Positions 49,865-61,363 of a stretch of DNA of 64,000 bases are shown piece after piece. The notes below the pieces were generated by a model. It did no database searches, was not told the origin of the DNA, and saw nothing but the letters and a program-made list of their open reading frames with translations. Position 1 is the stretch's first letter; the number at the start of each line of letters is the position of its first letter. The DNA lies in contig JAOUMJ010000015.1 of assembly GCA_029881495.1 (NCBI GenBank), positions 1 through 64,000 on the forward strand, in the 5' to 3' direction. A program made the position numbers and the translations under genes. The DNA comes from Nitrospinota bacterium (GTDB lineage: Bacteria; Nitrospinota_A; UBA7883; JACRGQ01).

Positions 49865-51574
49865 TTACCATAACTCCCTTCGGTTTCGCATGACTAGAGG
49901 GAGCGCAAAAGTCGCAATTATCATTAACGCGATGAAGGGGTACTGAATCCCGTATACAACCGGTGTAAGCGCAACCCGTGTCACAATCCTGAACGTCTCA
50001 TGCGAGGCGATGAAATCTGCCACCGGAGGAGAGTAGGTGTAGTAAAGGTCAACAAGAAGCCGTCCGGTGTCGCTGACGAGGAGCTGTTTATCCCTGAAGT
50101 TGCGCAGTATTTCGACATGCGGTTCCATGTAACTCCCGTACGCGGCGGTCGCTATGAAACAGCCCCCGCCGGCACTATCACCGGCTGCGCTGTCGGTGGT
50201 GCTAGTGTTGGTTGCCGTACCTGTTCCGGTGTCCGTATTCGTTCCTGTGCCCGTACCAGTTCCCGTTCCTGTACCAGTGCCTGTACCAGTGCCTGTTCCG
50301 GTATCGGTAGTTGTGTCGGTTGAAGTCCCCGCTGTGGTGAAGCTCCATGAATGCGCTGTTGTCAGCGGGTTCCCGGCGAGATCGTTCGCCCCTGTCGAGA
50401 TGGTCGCCGTATATGTCGTCCCGGCCATGAGGTCTGCCGACGGAGTAAAGGTAGCGGTGGTTCCGTCGTAGGCGACAGCTCCAGTCGCTCCGTTATCCAG
50501 CGTGAAATTTGCCGCAATGATCGTATCCGCCGACATAGGTTCGCTGAATGTCGCTGTGACTGTTGTGTTGACTGCAACATCAGTAGCGCCATCGACAGGT
50601 GTTGTCGATGAAACGGTCGGTGCTGTAAGGTCTGGCGCGTCCCCTGTTGTGAAGGACCAAGTGTATGCGGCGGCAATCGCGTTAGTAGCGACGTCGGTTG
50701 CCCCCGTAGTGATAGTCGCCGTATAGGTTGTCGAATACGCAAGACCAGCGTTCGGCGTAAATGTCGCTGTCGTGCCTGTATATGTGACCGTACCGGTTAT
50801 GCCGTTATCGAGAGTGAAGGTCGACGACGTAATCGTTGCGGCATCCATCGGCTCGCTGAATGTAGCCGATACCGCGCTGTTCGTAGCGACCCCTACTGCC
50901 GAATCTGCCGGAGCGACGGCGGTTACCGTCGGCGGAATTGTGTCTACACCATTTCCAATCAGCACAAATGTGCTGGTAGGGTTGGAGGCATCGTTTGATG
51001 TTATCGTTACTGTAAGCGTTTTTGAAGCACCGACAGATGTAGGACTGAACGCAACTGTTACCGTGCAGTTACCGGCTGATGGAATTACCGGCGATAAACT
51101 CGCGCATGTCCCGCCGGTTATGCTGAACTCGGTTTTGTTTCCGGTAAGCGCAATGATGCTTACCATATTGCCAGACCCTGCATTCGAGATGGTAAAGCTC
51201 GTACTAGAGGTTGTCCCTGTTTCGACGTCTCCGAAATTGTGCGGGGATGCGGTTGTAAATACCATTGTGGGAGTAGAAGCGGTGATCACTTTATTGGTGA
51301 TGTTCCCCGCGGCATCATAGGTGTAGGCTATCTGGTTTCCACCGATGAACGCGTTTGTGAGCCGTCCCGCACCGTCGTAGGTATAGTATTCATTTACTGC
51401 CGCCGCAAAAGCGCTTGACGCAAACATGGCGATAATGAAGATCGGCAGGAAGAATAACCCCGTCTTTATCGGTCTCATTTTATCGGACTCCTTTTTTTCG
51501 GCGTTAACCATTTTCAGTAAAGACCCGGCAGAGGGAAGAGACTTTTTTAAGTTTTCAAATATGTTTTTCATCAT
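49865..51574 (-). CDS. surface protein with YD motifs, Ig-like domains and CFI-box C-terminus
   Basis: 569 residues (ATG 51574, good gggggg site six bases after the RHS stop; ATG 51478 with aaggag is an alternative and starts directly at the signal peptide). After F-A-S-S-A-F-A come two YD-type motifs ([10 protein letters not shown] and [10 protein letters not shown]). An HYDIN/ASPM-like Ig domain (about 105-205) and two Big_5-type Ig domains (about 210-310 and 315-415) follow, then a T-G repeat linker. The C-terminal box [10 protein letters not shown] with a membrane helix and basic end is the CFI-box-CTERM signal. Probably exported and anchored, and cotranscribed with the RHS gene. Confidence 0.85.
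   Translation of the reverse strand: MMKNIFENLKKSLPSAGSLLKMVNAEKKESDKMRPIKTGLFFLPIFIIAMFASSAFAAAVNEYYTYDGAGRLTNAFIGGNQIAYTYDAAGNITNKVITASTPTMVFTTASPHNFGDVETGTTSSTSFTISNAGSGNMVSIIALTGNKTEFSITGGTCASLSPVIPSAGNCTVTVAFSPTSVGASKTLTVTITSNDASNPTSTFVLIGNGVDTIPPTVTAVAPADSAVGVATNSAVSATFSEPMDAATITSSTFTLDNGITGTVTYTGTTATFTPNAGLAYSTTYTATITTGATDVATNAIAAAYTWSFTTGDAPDLTAPTVSSTTPVDGATDVAVNTTVTATFSEPMSADTIIAANFTLDNGATGAVAYDGTTATFTPSADLMAGTTYTATISTGANDLAGNPLTTAHSWSFTTAGTSTDTTTDTGTGTGTGTGTGTGTGTGTGTNTDTGTGTATNTSTTDSAAGDSAGGGCFIATAAYGSYMEPHVEILRNFRDKQLLVSDTGRLLVDLYYTYSPPVADFIASHETFRIVTRVALTPVVYGIQYPFIALMIIATFALPLVMRNRRELW
50218..50325. repeat. imperfect hexanucleotide repeat encoding a Thr-Gly linker
   Basis: Roughly 18 units of the form ccngtn (minus strand acnggn) encode alternating Thr-Gly in the CFI-box protein. 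Units are 6 bp, so slippage would change linker length without shifting frame. A similar, more degenerate tract lies at about 40500-40595 in another lipoprotein gene. Confidence 0.75.
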
Positions 51575-51582
51575 CCCCCCCC

Positions 51583-54500
51583 TTAGTATGCAAACGCGCC
51601 ATAGAGTTTAGTGAACATGCCGCCGATACCCTCTTCGGCCCACTGCTCGCCGCATCGGTTTACTTCCTGCGCCACCGCGCCGTATTGCCCCGATGTGACA
51701 GCCTTGTTATAGGCCCGTCTCGACTTTTCGTCGCCATTGGCAAGGGTGGTTCCAATCCTCGCGACCTGTTTGACAGAATGACTGAAGTTCCCTCCCGTTG
51801 CGGCATCGGCGATGGCAAGCGGAGCGCCGAACGCGACCCCAACGGCAACGTCGGTAGCGGCAGATGCGGCGGCTCTTGTCACGACCGTTCCGGTACCCTG
51901 TCCTTCAGCAAGGGCATCAGTAGCTTCATCGTAGGCCGCTGTCAGGGCGCCAACTGCCGTCCCTAAGGTCTTCACAGCCTTTGCGCCTTTGGCCAGTTTG
52001 GCCGCCTTTGCCGCTTCGTCCGCGTTTTTAGCTCCGGCCTCCAGCCCTTTTTCAACACCTTCGAAAAGGCTTTGTGTGGCAACTCCCTGCCAGTCGGGAT
52101 TGATACCGCCGCCGGGAGCCGCAGCCTTTTCAACTGTCCGTTCGGTCTGATCGCCGTCACCGGGCGATTTGGCGGTAGTTGGAACCGGGCTTGGCGGTTC
52201 GGGTATGGCGCTGGCAGGCGCTTTTTCATGCCACGACTCGGTATCCGGTGCCAGCTGGCCCGGCAACAGATCGTTCGGATTTAATCCAAAGAAGCTGGCG
52301 TAGGCGCCGCTCATCTCGTCACCGAGGATATGACCGAGTTTTAACGAATCGACGACAAGTGCGTCGAAGCCGTTCGGGTCGGCGTACTTTTTCGGGTTCC
52401 CCATAGCGTACTGGTAAGGGTTGATGCTCTTCGGCCCGATAGAAGCCACGGAGTCTCGCGAGAGGAACCTGCCGTTCGACGCATCGTAATAGCGCGCCTT
52501 GTTGTAATAAAGCCCCGTGGTACCTTCCTGCATTACTCCGGCTCTCCCCTGATAGGTGAAGGGATTTTCGACCGCGCCACCCGAACCTATTATCTCGCCG
52601 TAGGGGGAGTATGCGTAGGAGTTGACTACCGCTCCCGCATTATCGGAGGTGAATAAAGTGTTGCCGGATTCGTCGTAGTGATAGAAGTAGCGTGTGGTGT
52701 TGTCCGCTTCGACCGCGTGGAGGAGACCGCCTGTCGGAGTATGGATATAATACCTAACCACTGTGCCAATCTTATCTTTCACTACCGATACCGCTGGTGC
52801 GCCGAGAATATTATTCCACACATAGTTGGTTACGGTTGTTCCTCCATCGTTTGTGCGGGAGAGCATCCGCCCATGCGCGTCATATGTGATGTCGACGGTT
52901 GTTGCTCCTTCGGTGTAGTTGGTCAAGCGTGAAGCGCCGTCCCATGTATATGTCCTGGTGCCATCGGCAGTAGTCCGGCCAAGAGAGTCGTAGGAAAATC
53001 CAGCAGTGCTGACCTGCGATGCGGCGTCGAAAGTCCGGGCTGTCGTAGCGGTCACGGGCGCGGGTGCTACAGGGACACTCCTGGCGGCGGAGGAGATCTC
53101 TCCTACGCTGTTCCTTGCCAGAGTGATAGAAGAAAGTGCGCCTTCGGTAATCCCAGTGACATTGCTGTCATTGTCGTATGTATAGGTGGTGATGACTCCA
53201 TTCGGCCTTGTTATTGTCGACAACCTGCCGGCAGAATCATATGCGAAGGCGGTCGTTCCCCCAACCCAGTCGCTGACGCCTGTAAGACGTTTTCTGCTGT
53301 CGTATGTGTAGGTGACAATTTTGCCTGTAGAAAGCGTCACGGTCGCAAGGTTGTTGTCAGGGTCATATGTGGCTGTGATGCCGTTGCTGTTTGTTTTCCT
53401 GCCGAGAAGGTCATACCCGATCATAATTCCAGAACCTGTGATGAGCCTCCCAACTTCATCGTATGTGTAGTTAAGCGTTAGTCCTGTCGAGAACGCCCTC
53501 TGCGTGACGTTGCCGACACCGTCGTATGTCATGGCAACGGTAGATGTATCGGGGAAGGTGATGTTGGATAGCCTGTTGCGCGAGTCGTATCCGTAGGTTG
53601 TTTCTTTCGCAAGCGGATCGGTGTTGGAAGTGAGTCTCCCTTGCAGGTCGTATCCGCTATCCCAGAAATTTCCGTTCGGGTCGGTGACGCGGGTAATCTG
53701 CCCGATCGCATTTCGGGTGTAGCTTGCGCTGACAGCGCTCGCAAGAGTTACCCCTGTCAGAACGCCCCCTGGGCCATATGTCCTCTCGATTGTATCGCCG
53801 TTAGGTTTTGTCACCCCTGTTACCAGCCCCATTGCGTTGTGCGTGATGGAGGTTTTATCACCCTGCGGGCTCGTAACTCCGGTAACGCGCCCCATGCTGT
53901 CGGTGTCGATAGTGGCGGTATTGTTTGCCGGGTCGGACGAGGATGCGGGGGTCCCCTCCGCGGTGTACCCCTGGCTTATCGATTCGGCTGAGGTGTTGTC
54001 GGTTACCGATGCCACGCGACCGAGCTTGTCGTAGTTTATTGTCATGGTATTGCCGGACGGCGAGGCGAATGTGGATGGCCTCCCGAGCGAGTCGTATGTC
54101 CGTGTGACTGTGTTTCCAGCCGGGTCAGTGACGGAAAGGAGCCTGTCCATCAGATCGTATGTAAAGGTGGTGATGGCGCCGGTGCGGTCGGTCATGCTGG
54201 TCATATTACCGTTCATGTCGTAGGCGTAGTCTGTGAAATTCCAATTTTCATCCGTGATGCGCATTACCTGGTTCGCCTTGTTGTAGCTCATCATTTTCGT
54301 AGTAGTATCCGCGTGCGTAACTGTTATCAGCCTGTTGTTGTTATCGTAGGTATGACTGGTAACGTTTCCTGAGTGATCCTGAATAGTGTTCAGGGTCCCG
54401 TCTGTGTTGTATGTGAATGTCGTTGTTCCGCCGAGTGTGGTGGTGACGGTCTCCATCTGCCCGCGAGCGTTGTATGTGTATGCCGTAACGCCAAGGATCC

Positions 54501-56211
54501 TGTCCAGCTTTGTGGTCAGGTTTCCTGCCGCGTCGTACTGGAAGGTCTCAAAAGTGCCGTCCGGGTAGTCTATCCTTGAAACCTTCTTGAAGGTGAACCC
54601 GTTGAAGGTTATCGGCGTGTACTGGTAGCTTACCGAGTTGCCGTCCGGGAGGCTGATGGACGACGCCTTCCCGCTTGCAGGGTCGATGGTGATGGATGTT
54701 GTGTTTCCCCGCCTGTCGGTGATCGAGTTTCGCGCGCCGCTTGCGGCGGAGCCGAGAGTTAGCGTCTTTGCGTTCTTATCGGTGACCGATTGCAGTTCGC
54801 CGTTCGCGCTGTGCGTGTGCTGTGTGGTGTCGGTGTTCGGGTCGGTCATCGTTGTGGTGTTCCCGCTGTAGGTGAATGTCTGTGTGTTTCCGTATGCGTC
54901 GGTCTGCGTCTTCACCTTGCCGCTGTGGTACTGCGACTCGGCAATGGTGTAGTAGGTTTGGGTGTAGGGGGTGTTCCCTTCGGGGAGAGTTTTCGAGATG
55001 AGCTGTCCCTTGTCGGCGCCGTCCGGCGCGGCGTAGGCATAATCGGTGAAGTAACCGTATACATCGGTGAATCTCGTGAGGTTTCGGCTGGTATCCCTGC
55101 CGTACCAGACGGTTCTGTCGGTAGTGCTGGTTGTCGGGCTGGTCTTTTTCCACTCCCTGACCATATAGAGGTATCCGTTCGCGTCATGGGCAAGTTCAAA
55201 CTTCCTTTCCATATTGTTATCGGTGATCTCGTTAAGGAAACCGTTCGTGCCGTAATTCAGGTAGAGGACGTTCCCCTTTCCGTCTTCTATCTTCGTCAGC
55301 TTGTGCGCTGTCGCCGACCACGGAACGGAGAATGTGTAGAAGAGTTTTGTGCCGGGGTCACGGACGATTATCTCCGAGCCGGGTTGCTGAATCTCGTATG
55401 GGGTATCGAGGTTCGTATCCTGTGTCCATGACCCCGCTCCGTCTGAATGGAACTTCGTCATCTTCCCCTTGTCGTTTACAAGTGAGAGGAGGTTCCCGGT
55501 CCAGTGGATGCTCCACTCAAAGTTGTGCCTCCAGTTGTTGCCGAGCGAACCGCCAATTCCCGCTACTCTCATCCTGGAGGCGTAGTAGCGCTGAAACCTT
55601 AATGGTAGCGGACCGCCAAGATTTATGTCGGGCGGTTCGGTGAAGAAAAGCTCTCCTGTATGTGTGTTTACCGGGTCGCCGTCCGTTCCAGCATCGGGGA
55701 AATCGGAGCCGCTCCCGCCAACAGGGGTGAGCGGGAGGTCTATATATATGAAGATGGTGATACTGCCTGATGAGTTGCATAGGTTGGTGTCTCCATAGTC
55801 GTTAACAACCGGATTTCCATCCTGCGCCCATGTAATGGTTATCGATGTTTCACCCCCAGCTGCGGCGGTGACAGTGAAAGTCTCAATTCCGGATGCGGAA
55901 ATTGCCGTGGGGGAGACGGTCGCCACGCCAGAATCTGCGACGACCGCGGAGCCGGTCCAGCCGCATCCGTAACCGTCTATGTCGAATGTACCGGTCTGGC
56001 CTATCTCAGTAATGGTGACCGAGCCGACGGACGGGTAATTGTTTGATGAATAGTCGACCGCCCAGGCGGAGGGTAATCCGGTAATTATTAATGATGCTAA
56101 AAGCAGTGCGAAAAACGTTGCCATATGTGAGACCCGTTTTCCGATTGGTTTCAGGATATCTCCAGATTTACCGGAAGTGAATGGTTCCGCATCAGATTTT
56201 TCGACAGTCAT
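51583..56211 (-). CDS. RHS-repeat protein
   Basis: 1542 residues from ATG 56211 (ggggg five bases upstream; an earlier ATG at 56250 is possible). A signal peptide ends P-S-A-W-A. Residues about 40-150 form an Ig-like module ([10 protein letters not shown], then V-A-T-V-S-P). A DUF6531-type start ([11 protein letters not shown]) follows, then a long YD-repeat shell to the RHS core [14 protein letters not shown] near residue 1250 and [10 protein letters not shown]. The final ~260 residues are unlike the shell: Pro-rich, then Ala/Gly-rich helices. RHS shells enclose polymorphic toxins; no toxin motif is recognised and no immunity gene follows, only the CFI-box gene. It is the largest gene in the window. 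Confidence 0.92.
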   Translation of the reverse strand: MTVEKSDAEPFTSGKSGDILKPIGKRVSHMATFFALLLASLIITGLPSAWAVDYSSNNYPSVGSVTITEIGQTGTFDIDGYGCGWTGSAVVADSGVATVSPTAISASGIETFTVTAAAGGETSITITWAQDGNPVVNDYGDTNLCNSSGSITIFIYIDLPLTPVGGSGSDFPDAGTDGDPVNTHTGELFFTEPPDINLGGPLPLRFQRYYASRMRVAGIGGSLGNNWRHNFEWSIHWTGNLLSLVNDKGKMTKFHSDGAGSWTQDTNLDTPYEIQQPGSEIIVRDPGTKLFYTFSVPWSATAHKLTKIEDGKGNVLYLNYGTNGFLNEITDNNMERKFELAHDANGYLYMVREWKKTSPTTSTTDRTVWYGRDTSRNLTRFTDVYGYFTDYAYAAPDGADKGQLISKTLPEGNTPYTQTYYTIAESQYHSGKVKTQTDAYGNTQTFTYSGNTTTMTDPNTDTTQHTHSANGELQSVTDKNAKTLTLGSAASGARNSITDRRGNTTSITIDPASGKASSISLPDGNSVSYQYTPITFNGFTFKKVSRIDYPDGTFETFQYDAAGNLTTKLDRILGVTAYTYNARGQMETVTTTLGGTTTFTYNTDGTLNTIQDHSGNVTSHTYDNNNRLITVTHADTTTKMMSYNKANQVMRITDENWNFTDYAYDMNGNMTSMTDRTGAITTFTYDLMDRLLSVTDPAGNTVTRTYDSLGRPSTFASPSGNTMTINYDKLGRVASVTDNTSAESISQGYTAEGTPASSSDPANNTATIDTDSMGRVTGVTSPQGDKTSITHNAMGLVTGVTKPNGDTIERTYGPGGVLTGVTLASAVSASYTRNAIGQITRVTDPNGNFWDSGYDLQGRLTSNTDPLAKETTYGYDSRNRLSNITFPDTSTVAMTYDGVGNVTQRAFSTGLTLNYTYDEVGRLITGSGIMIGYDLLGRKTNSNGITATYDPDNNLATVTLSTGKIVTYTYDSRKRLTGVSDWVGGTTAFAYDSAGRLSTITRPNGVITTYTYDNDSNVTGITEGALSSITLARNSVGEISSAARSVPVAPAPVTATTARTFDAASQVSTAGFSYDSLGRTTADGTRTYTWDGASRLTNYTEGATTVDITYDAHGRMLSRTNDGGTTVTNYVWNNILGAPAVSVVKDKIGTVVRYYIHTPTGGLLHAVEADNTTRYFYHYDESGNTLFTSDNAGAVVNSYAYSPYGEIIGSGGAVENPFTYQGRAGVMQEGTTGLYYNKARYYDASNGRFLSRDSVASIGPKSINPYQYAMGNPKKYADPNGFDALVVDSLKLGHILGDEMSGAYASFFGLNPNDLLPGQLAPDTESWHEKAPASAIPEPPSPVPTTAKSPGDGDQTERTVEKAAAPGGGINPDWQGVATQSLFEGVEKGLEAGAKNADEAAKAAKLAKGAKAVKTLGTAVGALTAAYDEATDALAEGQGTGTVVTRAAASAATDVAVGVAFGAPLAIADAATGGNFSHSVKQVARIGTTLANGDEKSRRAYNKAVTSGQYGAVAQEVNRCGEQWAEEGIGGMFTKLYGAFAY

Positions 56212-56531
56212 GTTTACCCCCAATAAATAGAATCTTTTTTCGCACCCCATGTTGTGGATATTTGCAAGAGCGACCGGCTGAGATCAAAGGTGCAAGGCAA
56301 GGTAGAACAGCTATTTTGAGCGCCCCTCAACTATTTTTAACTTACCCCATATAGCCGAAAAATGGAATACTCAATTATGCTACCATTACGGGTACCGGTG
56401 CGATTTTTTACAGTCATATCGGCAAAACGGTTTGAATCGTCAGGCTTTAAGTATGAAGAGCTTGATCATAAAAAAGATGTTATTTTGCCTTGGATGCAAC
56501 GGCGCCTTAGGCTTTGAAATAATTCGATTAA
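56212..56531. other. gene-free region upstream of the RHS gene
   Basis: About 320 bp. Its left end must carry the promoter of the leftward RHS operon. No gene, riboswitch or clear hairpin is recognised. Confidence 0.4.
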
Positions 56532-56608
56532 TGGTGGCCTCGGCGTGATTCGAACACGCGACCTCCAGATTAGGAATCTGTTGCTCTATCCTACTGAGCT
56601 ACGAAGCC
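56532..56608 (-). tRNA. tRNA-Arg(CCT)
   Basis: A 77-base cloverleaf. The acceptor GGCTTCG pairs with CGAGGCC, the D-stem is GCTC/GAGC, the anticodon loop is TTCCTAA with anticodon CCT (56572-56574), the T-stem is GCGTG/CACGC with loop TTCGAAT, and the 3' A-CCA is encoded in the DNA. It reads AGG codons. The top anticodon-stem pair (A-G) is a mismatch. No integrated element is attached to it. Confidence 0.95.
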
Positions 56609-56848
56609 ACACTAAAAAAACGACTTGCGTATTATACGGGCAAATTACCAAACCTGCTACCGTATATATGAATCTTTAGTTATTCACCCGGTATCCATAT
56701 ATAATGAACAAATAGAATACGGTTTTGCCGTTTCTTGTGCCACGTATGCACCTGTGATATCGTTAGTGGAAATTACAGTTTAAACCATGTGGTACCTAGG
56801 CGGGCTCCAACGGCCTTTTCCTGGTATGACTTTAAAAATGAGGTAGTT

Positions 56849-58783
56849 GTGACGCAATTTCAGAAAAACTTGGCGCTTTGGCTGGTAGTTCTCCTTTTCA
56901 TGATAGCTCTTTTCAACGTTTTCAATCAGCAGGAGCAGGGCCGAAACGAGATCCTTTATAGCGAGTTCGCGGAGGCTGTGGATGCCGGGCGCGTTGACGA
57001 GGTGAAGATACAGGGTGAAATTATTTCCGGCAGATACACCGACGGCGGATATTTCGAAACTTTCGCCGCGGAGGACCCTCAGCTCCTTCCGCTCCTTCGG
57101 GAAAAGAAGGTGCGCATCTCCGTCCGCCCTATGGAGCAGGGTTCATGGTTCATGAACATATTCATTTCATGGTTCCCCATGCTCCTTCTCATAGCGATAT
57201 GGATATTCTTCATGCGCCAGATGCAGACAGGCGGATCGAAGGCGATGAGTTTCGGAAAGAGCAGGGCGAAACCTCTGCACGAATCCAAGAACAGGGTGAC
57301 TTTCAACGACGTAGCCGGAGCTGACGAGGCGAAGGAAGAGCTTGAGGAGATAATTGAGTTCCTCAAGAATCCACAGAAGTTCACAAAGCTCGGCGGAAAA
57401 CTCCCCAAAGGGGTTCTCCTTATGGGCCCTCCCGGCACAGGAAAGACACTCCTTGCGCGGGCTGTCGCCGGAGAAGCGCAGGTTCCGTTCTTCAGTATTT
57501 CAGGCTCCGATTTCGTGGAGATGTTCGTAGGCGTAGGCGCGTCGCGCGTGCGCGACCTATTTGAGCAGGGGAAGAAAAACGCTCCGTGCATAATTTTCGT
57601 AGACGAGATAGACGCAGTAGGGCGTCATCGAGGCGCGGGTCTCGGCGGCGGACACGACGAAAGGGAGCAGACGCTCAATCAGCTCCTCGTGGAGATGGAC
57701 GGTTTCGAAGGGAACGACGGCGTAATAATGATAGCGGCGACAAACCGCCCGGACGTTCTCGACCCGGCGCTCCTTCGACCAGGCAGGTTCGACAGGCAGG
57801 TAGTGGTTGCGATCCCGGATATTCGCGGACGCGAAGGAATTCTGAAGGTACACGCCACTAAGGTACCCCTTGCCGATGACGTTGACATGAAGGTCATCTC
57901 CCGCGGAACGCCCGGCTTTTCCGGTGCCGATCTCGCCAATCTCGTAAATGAAGCCGCTCTTCTCGCCGCAAGCCACGAAAAGGACAAGGTTACGATGAGC
58001 CATTTCGAGGAGGCGAAGGACAAGGTGATGATGGGTAAGGAGCGTCGAAGCGCCGTCATCAGCGAGGTAGAGAAGAAGAGCACCGCCTATCACGAAGTGG
58101 GGCACGCGGTTGTGGCGATGATGCAGCCGGACGCGGATCCGGTGCACAAGATAACGATAATCCCGCGCGGCATGGCGCTTGGTCTCACGCAACAGCTTCC
58201 GGTAGAGGACAAGCATACCTATTCGCGCGATTCGCTCCTTATCAAGATAGCGATACTGATGGGGGGAAGGGCCGCCGAAGAGATCTTCCAAAACGAGATG
58301 ACTACCGGCGCGGGGAACGATATCGAACGTGCTACAGACCTTGCGCGAAAGATGGTCTGCTCATGGGGAATGAGCGACAAGATGGGGCCGCTCGCTTTCG
58401 GCAAGAAGGAAGAGCAGATATTCCTCGGGCGCGAGATACAGAACCACCAGAACTACAGCGAGACCACCGCCGAGCATATCGACGACGAGGTGACGAGAAT
58501 AGTAAAGGAAGGGATGGAAAAAGCGAGAAACATCCTTATCCAGTACAAGGACAAGGTTGAGATCATGGTGGAGATGCTCCTGGAGAGGGAGACCCTTAAC
58601 GGAGATGAGGCGAGGCGGATAATGTTCGGCGACAACGAACCGAAAGCGAAGTCGAACGATTCCGGCAAGAGCGGAGTTGAATCGAAGGAAGCCAGGACAA
58701 CGAAAAAGAGCGAGAAGAAGAAAGAGCCGTCGTCAGGCGGTCCGTTGCCGGGCGACATTTCGCCGACACCGGCAGTTTCGTAA
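56849..58783 (+). CDS. ftsH: ATP-dependent zinc metalloprotease FtsH
   Basis: 644 residues from GTG 56849 (gagg site five bases before), which places the first membrane helix at residues ~8-26; the frame is open further upstream but that part is not family-like. Present are the second helix (about 103-122), the AAA domain with Walker A G-P-P-G-T-G-K-T near 193, I-I-F-V-D-E-I-D and the second region of homology. The zinc site is H415-E-V-G-H419. It degrades misfolded membrane proteins and regulators. A terminator follows and metH comes next. Confidence 0.98.
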   Translation: MTQFQKNLALWLVVLLFMIALFNVFNQQEQGRNEILYSEFAEAVDAGRVDEVKIQGEIISGRYTDGGYFETFAAEDPQLLPLLREKKVRISVRPMEQGSWFMNIFISWFPMLLLIAIWIFFMRQMQTGGSKAMSFGKSRAKPLHESKNRVTFNDVAGADEAKEELEEIIEFLKNPQKFTKLGGKLPKGVLLMGPPGTGKTLLARAVAGEAQVPFFSISGSDFVEMFVGVGASRVRDLFEQGKKNAPCIIFVDEIDAVGRHRGAGLGGGHDEREQTLNQLLVEMDGFEGNDGVIMIAATNRPDVLDPALLRPGRFDRQVVVAIPDIRGREGILKVHATKVPLADDVDMKVISRGTPGFSGADLANLVNEAALLAASHEKDKVTMSHFEEAKDKVMMGKERRSAVISEVEKKSTAYHEVGHAVVAMMQPDADPVHKITIIPRGMALGLTQQLPVEDKHTYSRDSLLIKIAILMGGRAAEEIFQNEMTTGAGNDIERATDLARKMVCSWGMSDKMGPLAFGKKEEQIFLGREIQNHQNYSETTAEHIDDEVTRIVKEGMEKARNILIQYKDKVEIMVEMLLERETLNGDEARRIMFGDNEPKAKSNDSGKSGVESKEARTTKKSEKKKEPSSGGPLPGDISPTPAVS

Positions 58784-58801
58784 GCAAATCTGATATTCAA
58801 G

Positions 58802-58832
58802 GGGGCATCGCTTTCGGACGATGCCCCTTTAA
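58802..58832 (+). terminator. terminator of ftsH
   Basis: A 9-bp perfect stem, ggggcatcg / cgatgcccc, with an 8-base loop and a short T-run followed by A's, 20 bases after the ftsH stop. Confidence 0.8.
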
Positions 58833-58930
58833 AAATGTTTCCATTCTCCGTATCCGCATCATGAAAAAATTTTAAAAACGGGAAGTAAACGGTTTTGCAA
58901 CCAACCCAAAAAGGGTAGAATGAGCCACTT

Positions 58931-61363
58931 ATGAAATTCATGGACAGACTCCGCAAGGAGGTAATGATAATCGACGGCTCGATGGGGGTATTCCTCCAGT
59001 CGGAAGGACTCCCAAGCGGATACGCCCCCGACCTCTGGAATCTTGAGAGACCTGATCTGATAGCCAAGGTTCACAAGACCTACCTCGACGCGGGATCACA
59101 GATAGTTATTACAAACTCGTTCGGCGCGACATCTCCGAGGCTTGCCGACTACGACGCTGAAAGAAAAGTACGTGAAATAAATCACGCCGCCGTCGCGAAC
59201 GCGCGCAAAGGGGTAGGGGACAAGGCGTACGTTGCCGGCGGGATGGGTCCCTCGGGCAAAATGATAGCTCCAATAGGTGACGTATCCTTCAAGGAAGCTA
59301 TTGCGATATTCAGCGAGCAGGCGTCCGCGCTTGTCGAGGCTGGTTGCGATCTCCTGATAATAGAAACAATGTTCGACCTCATGGAGGCAAAAGCCGCCAT
59401 CATAGCGTGCAACGATTTCCGCAAGGATATCCCTCTCATCTGTTCGATGACATATTCCGCTGGCGGGCTTACCGATACCGGGACGACGCCCGAAGCGGCC
59501 GCCGCTGTCATGGAAGGTCTCGGCGTGGACGTTATAGGTGTGAACTGCTCCACCGGCCCGGACGAAATGCTCCCGGTTATCGAAAGGCTCGGCAAGTCCA
59601 CAAAACTCCCGATAATGGTAGAGCCGAACGCAGGTCTGCCGGTGATGGAGAAGGGACAGACAGTATTCAAGGAGTCGTCCGATGTCCTGGCCGGTTACGC
59701 CGGAAAGTTCGTCGATCTCGGAGCGAACATCATCGGAGGCTGTTGCGGCACAAAGCCGGACTATATAGAAAAGATAAGCAAACTTGTAAAAGGGAAACCT
59801 CCAGCCCCCAGAAGCGGGCATACCGGCGTGGTGATAGCCTCGCGCTCGAATGTCGTCTGGATCGGAGCGGGACATCCTTTCCTGAAAATAGGGGAGAAGA
59901 TAAATCCCACTGGTAAAAAGAAATTTTCGCAGGCGATCAAGGAAGGGCGGCTCGACATGGTGCTCGCCACCGCCAGAGAGCAGGAAGAGAACGGCGCCAT
60001 GGCGCTCGACGTAAATGTCGGCGTACCGCTTATAGACGAACCGGGGATGATGGGGAAGGCGATCACCGCCTTGCAGAATGTTACGAGACTGCCGCTGGTC
60101 ATAGATTCTTCGAATAATCACGCCCTTGAAACCGGCCTCGACTTTTACGGCGGGCGCGCGCTTGTGAACTCCGTCAACGCCGAGCCTGAAAAGCTCGAAG
60201 CCGTTCTGCCTATGGTGAAAAGGGCGGGCGCGGCTGTGATGGCGCTCTGCGCGGGGGAAGAGATACCTGAATCGGCAGAGAAGCGTTTCCAGTTCGCAAA
60301 GACCATTCTCGACCGCGCGCTTTCGCTTGGCATGAGGAGGGAAGATATAGTTTTCGACTGTCTGGCGGTTGTCGCTTCCGCGATGCAGAATGGCGCAAGG
60401 GAGACTCTCAAACTCGTGAAGATGATAAGGGAAGAGCTCGGCTGTTCGACCACGCTCGGCATTTCGAATACGTCGTTCGGTCTACCGGACAGGCCGTCGA
60501 TAAACAACTACTACCTCGCCATGGCAATGGGCGAAGGGCTCGACGCCGCGATAGTAAATCCATACTCGGCGGGGATGCACAAGGCCGTCGCCTCCGCCTC
60601 GATATTCACGGGACGGGATGAAGGGTGCAAGAGCTACATCGAGTTCGCGACGCATTACGAATCGGGTGATGGTACCGACACTCTGAGAAAGACCGCCGGC
60701 TCCGATGTGGAGGAGAAACCGAAAAAGAAGATGACGACGCGGGAAGAGGTCTACTCCGCCGTTCTTGAAGGGGAGAAAGATTCGATACACGCGCTGATAA
60801 ACAGGGCGCTGGAGGAGAAGATACCGGCGCTTGAACTTTTCATGGATATCATGACTCCTGCCATACGGCAGCTCGGGGATCTCTTCGGCGCTAAAAAGAA
60901 ATTCATCCCGCACCTGGTCGCCTCCGCCGATACGATGAAAAAGGGGATGTCAATACTCACCCCGATACTCCTTTCGGGCGGGTCGGTGGAGAAGAAGGGG
61001 ACTATCATTTTCGCCACGGTAAAGGGTGACGTGCACGATATAGGGAAGAACGTCTGCTGTATAATGCTTGAGAACTTCGGATGGAAGGTTGTCGACCTGG
61101 GGCGCTCGGTCCCTATGGAGGATATCTTCGAGGCGGCGGAAAAGCACAAGGCCGATATACTCGCGCTCTCGGCGCTAATGACGACCACGATGGTGCGTAT
61201 GCCGGAGATAATCGATGAAGTGAAAAAACGCAAACTCCCATACAAGGTTATGGTCGGCGGAGCGGTCGTCACGAAGTCGTTCGCCGACGAGATAGGGGCA
61301 GACGGATACGGCAAGGATGTAGGCGAAGTAGCGGGCCTGGCGGAGAGCCTTCTGGTAAAATGA
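58931..61363 (+). CDS. metH: cobalamin-dependent methionine synthase, short form
   Basis: 810 residues. The homocysteine-binding barrel (about 1-290) has zinc ligands C206 (V-N-C-S) and C271/C272 (G-G-C-C-G-T). The pterin-binding barrel (about 310-575) contains G-E-K-I-N-P-T-G and D-V-N-V-G-V-P. The cobalamin module (about 610-810) has D-V-H702-D-I-G where histidine ligates B12. The ~330-residue C-terminal AdoMet reactivation domain of E. coli MetH is absent, so oxidised cobalamin must be reduced by another protein. No B12 or SAM riboswitch is visible in the short leader. The stop overlaps the next gene as ATGA. Confidence 0.97.
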   Translation: MKFMDRLRKEVMIIDGSMGVFLQSEGLPSGYAPDLWNLERPDLIAKVHKTYLDAGSQIVITNSFGATSPRLADYDAERKVREINHAAVANARKGVGDKAYVAGGMGPSGKMIAPIGDVSFKEAIAIFSEQASALVEAGCDLLIIETMFDLMEAKAAIIACNDFRKDIPLICSMTYSAGGLTDTGTTPEAAAAVMEGLGVDVIGVNCSTGPDEMLPVIERLGKSTKLPIMVEPNAGLPVMEKGQTVFKESSDVLAGYAGKFVDLGANIIGGCCGTKPDYIEKISKLVKGKPPAPRSGHTGVVIASRSNVVWIGAGHPFLKIGEKINPTGKKKFSQAIKEGRLDMVLATAREQEENGAMALDVNVGVPLIDEPGMMGKAITALQNVTRLPLVIDSSNNHALETGLDFYGGRALVNSVNAEPEKLEAVLPMVKRAGAAVMALCAGEEIPESAEKRFQFAKTILDRALSLGMRREDIVFDCLAVVASAMQNGARETLKLVKMIREELGCSTTLGISNTSFGLPDRPSINNYYLAMAMGEGLDAAIVNPYSAGMHKAVASASIFTGRDEGCKSYIEFATHYESGDGTDTLRKTAGSDVEEKPKKKMTTREEVYSAVLEGEKDSIHALINRALEEKIPALELFMDIMTPAIRQLGDLFGAKKKFIPHLVASADTMKKGMSILTPILLSGGSVEKKGTIIFATVKGDVHDIGKNVCCIMLENFGWKVVDLGRSVPMEDIFEAAEKHKADILALSALMTTTMVRMPEIIDEVKKRKLPYKVMVGGAVVTKSFADEIGADGYGKDVGEVAGLAESLLVK

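Noticed and set aside
50218-50325. Regular short repeats considered as a CRISPR array
   Set aside because: Units are 6 bp without spacers and encode a Thr-Gly linker in frame.
56532-56608. tRNA-Arg as an integration site
   Set aside because: No duplicated tRNA end, integrase or composition shift beside it.
56735-56848. 38-codon N-terminal extension of ftsH
   Set aside because: Cys/Pro-rich and not family-like; GTG 56849 has a ribosome binding site and places the first membrane helix correctly.
58833-58930. Possible B12 or SAM riboswitch before metH
   Set aside because: Only about 100 bases after the ftsH terminator, with no conserved box or pairing I recognise.
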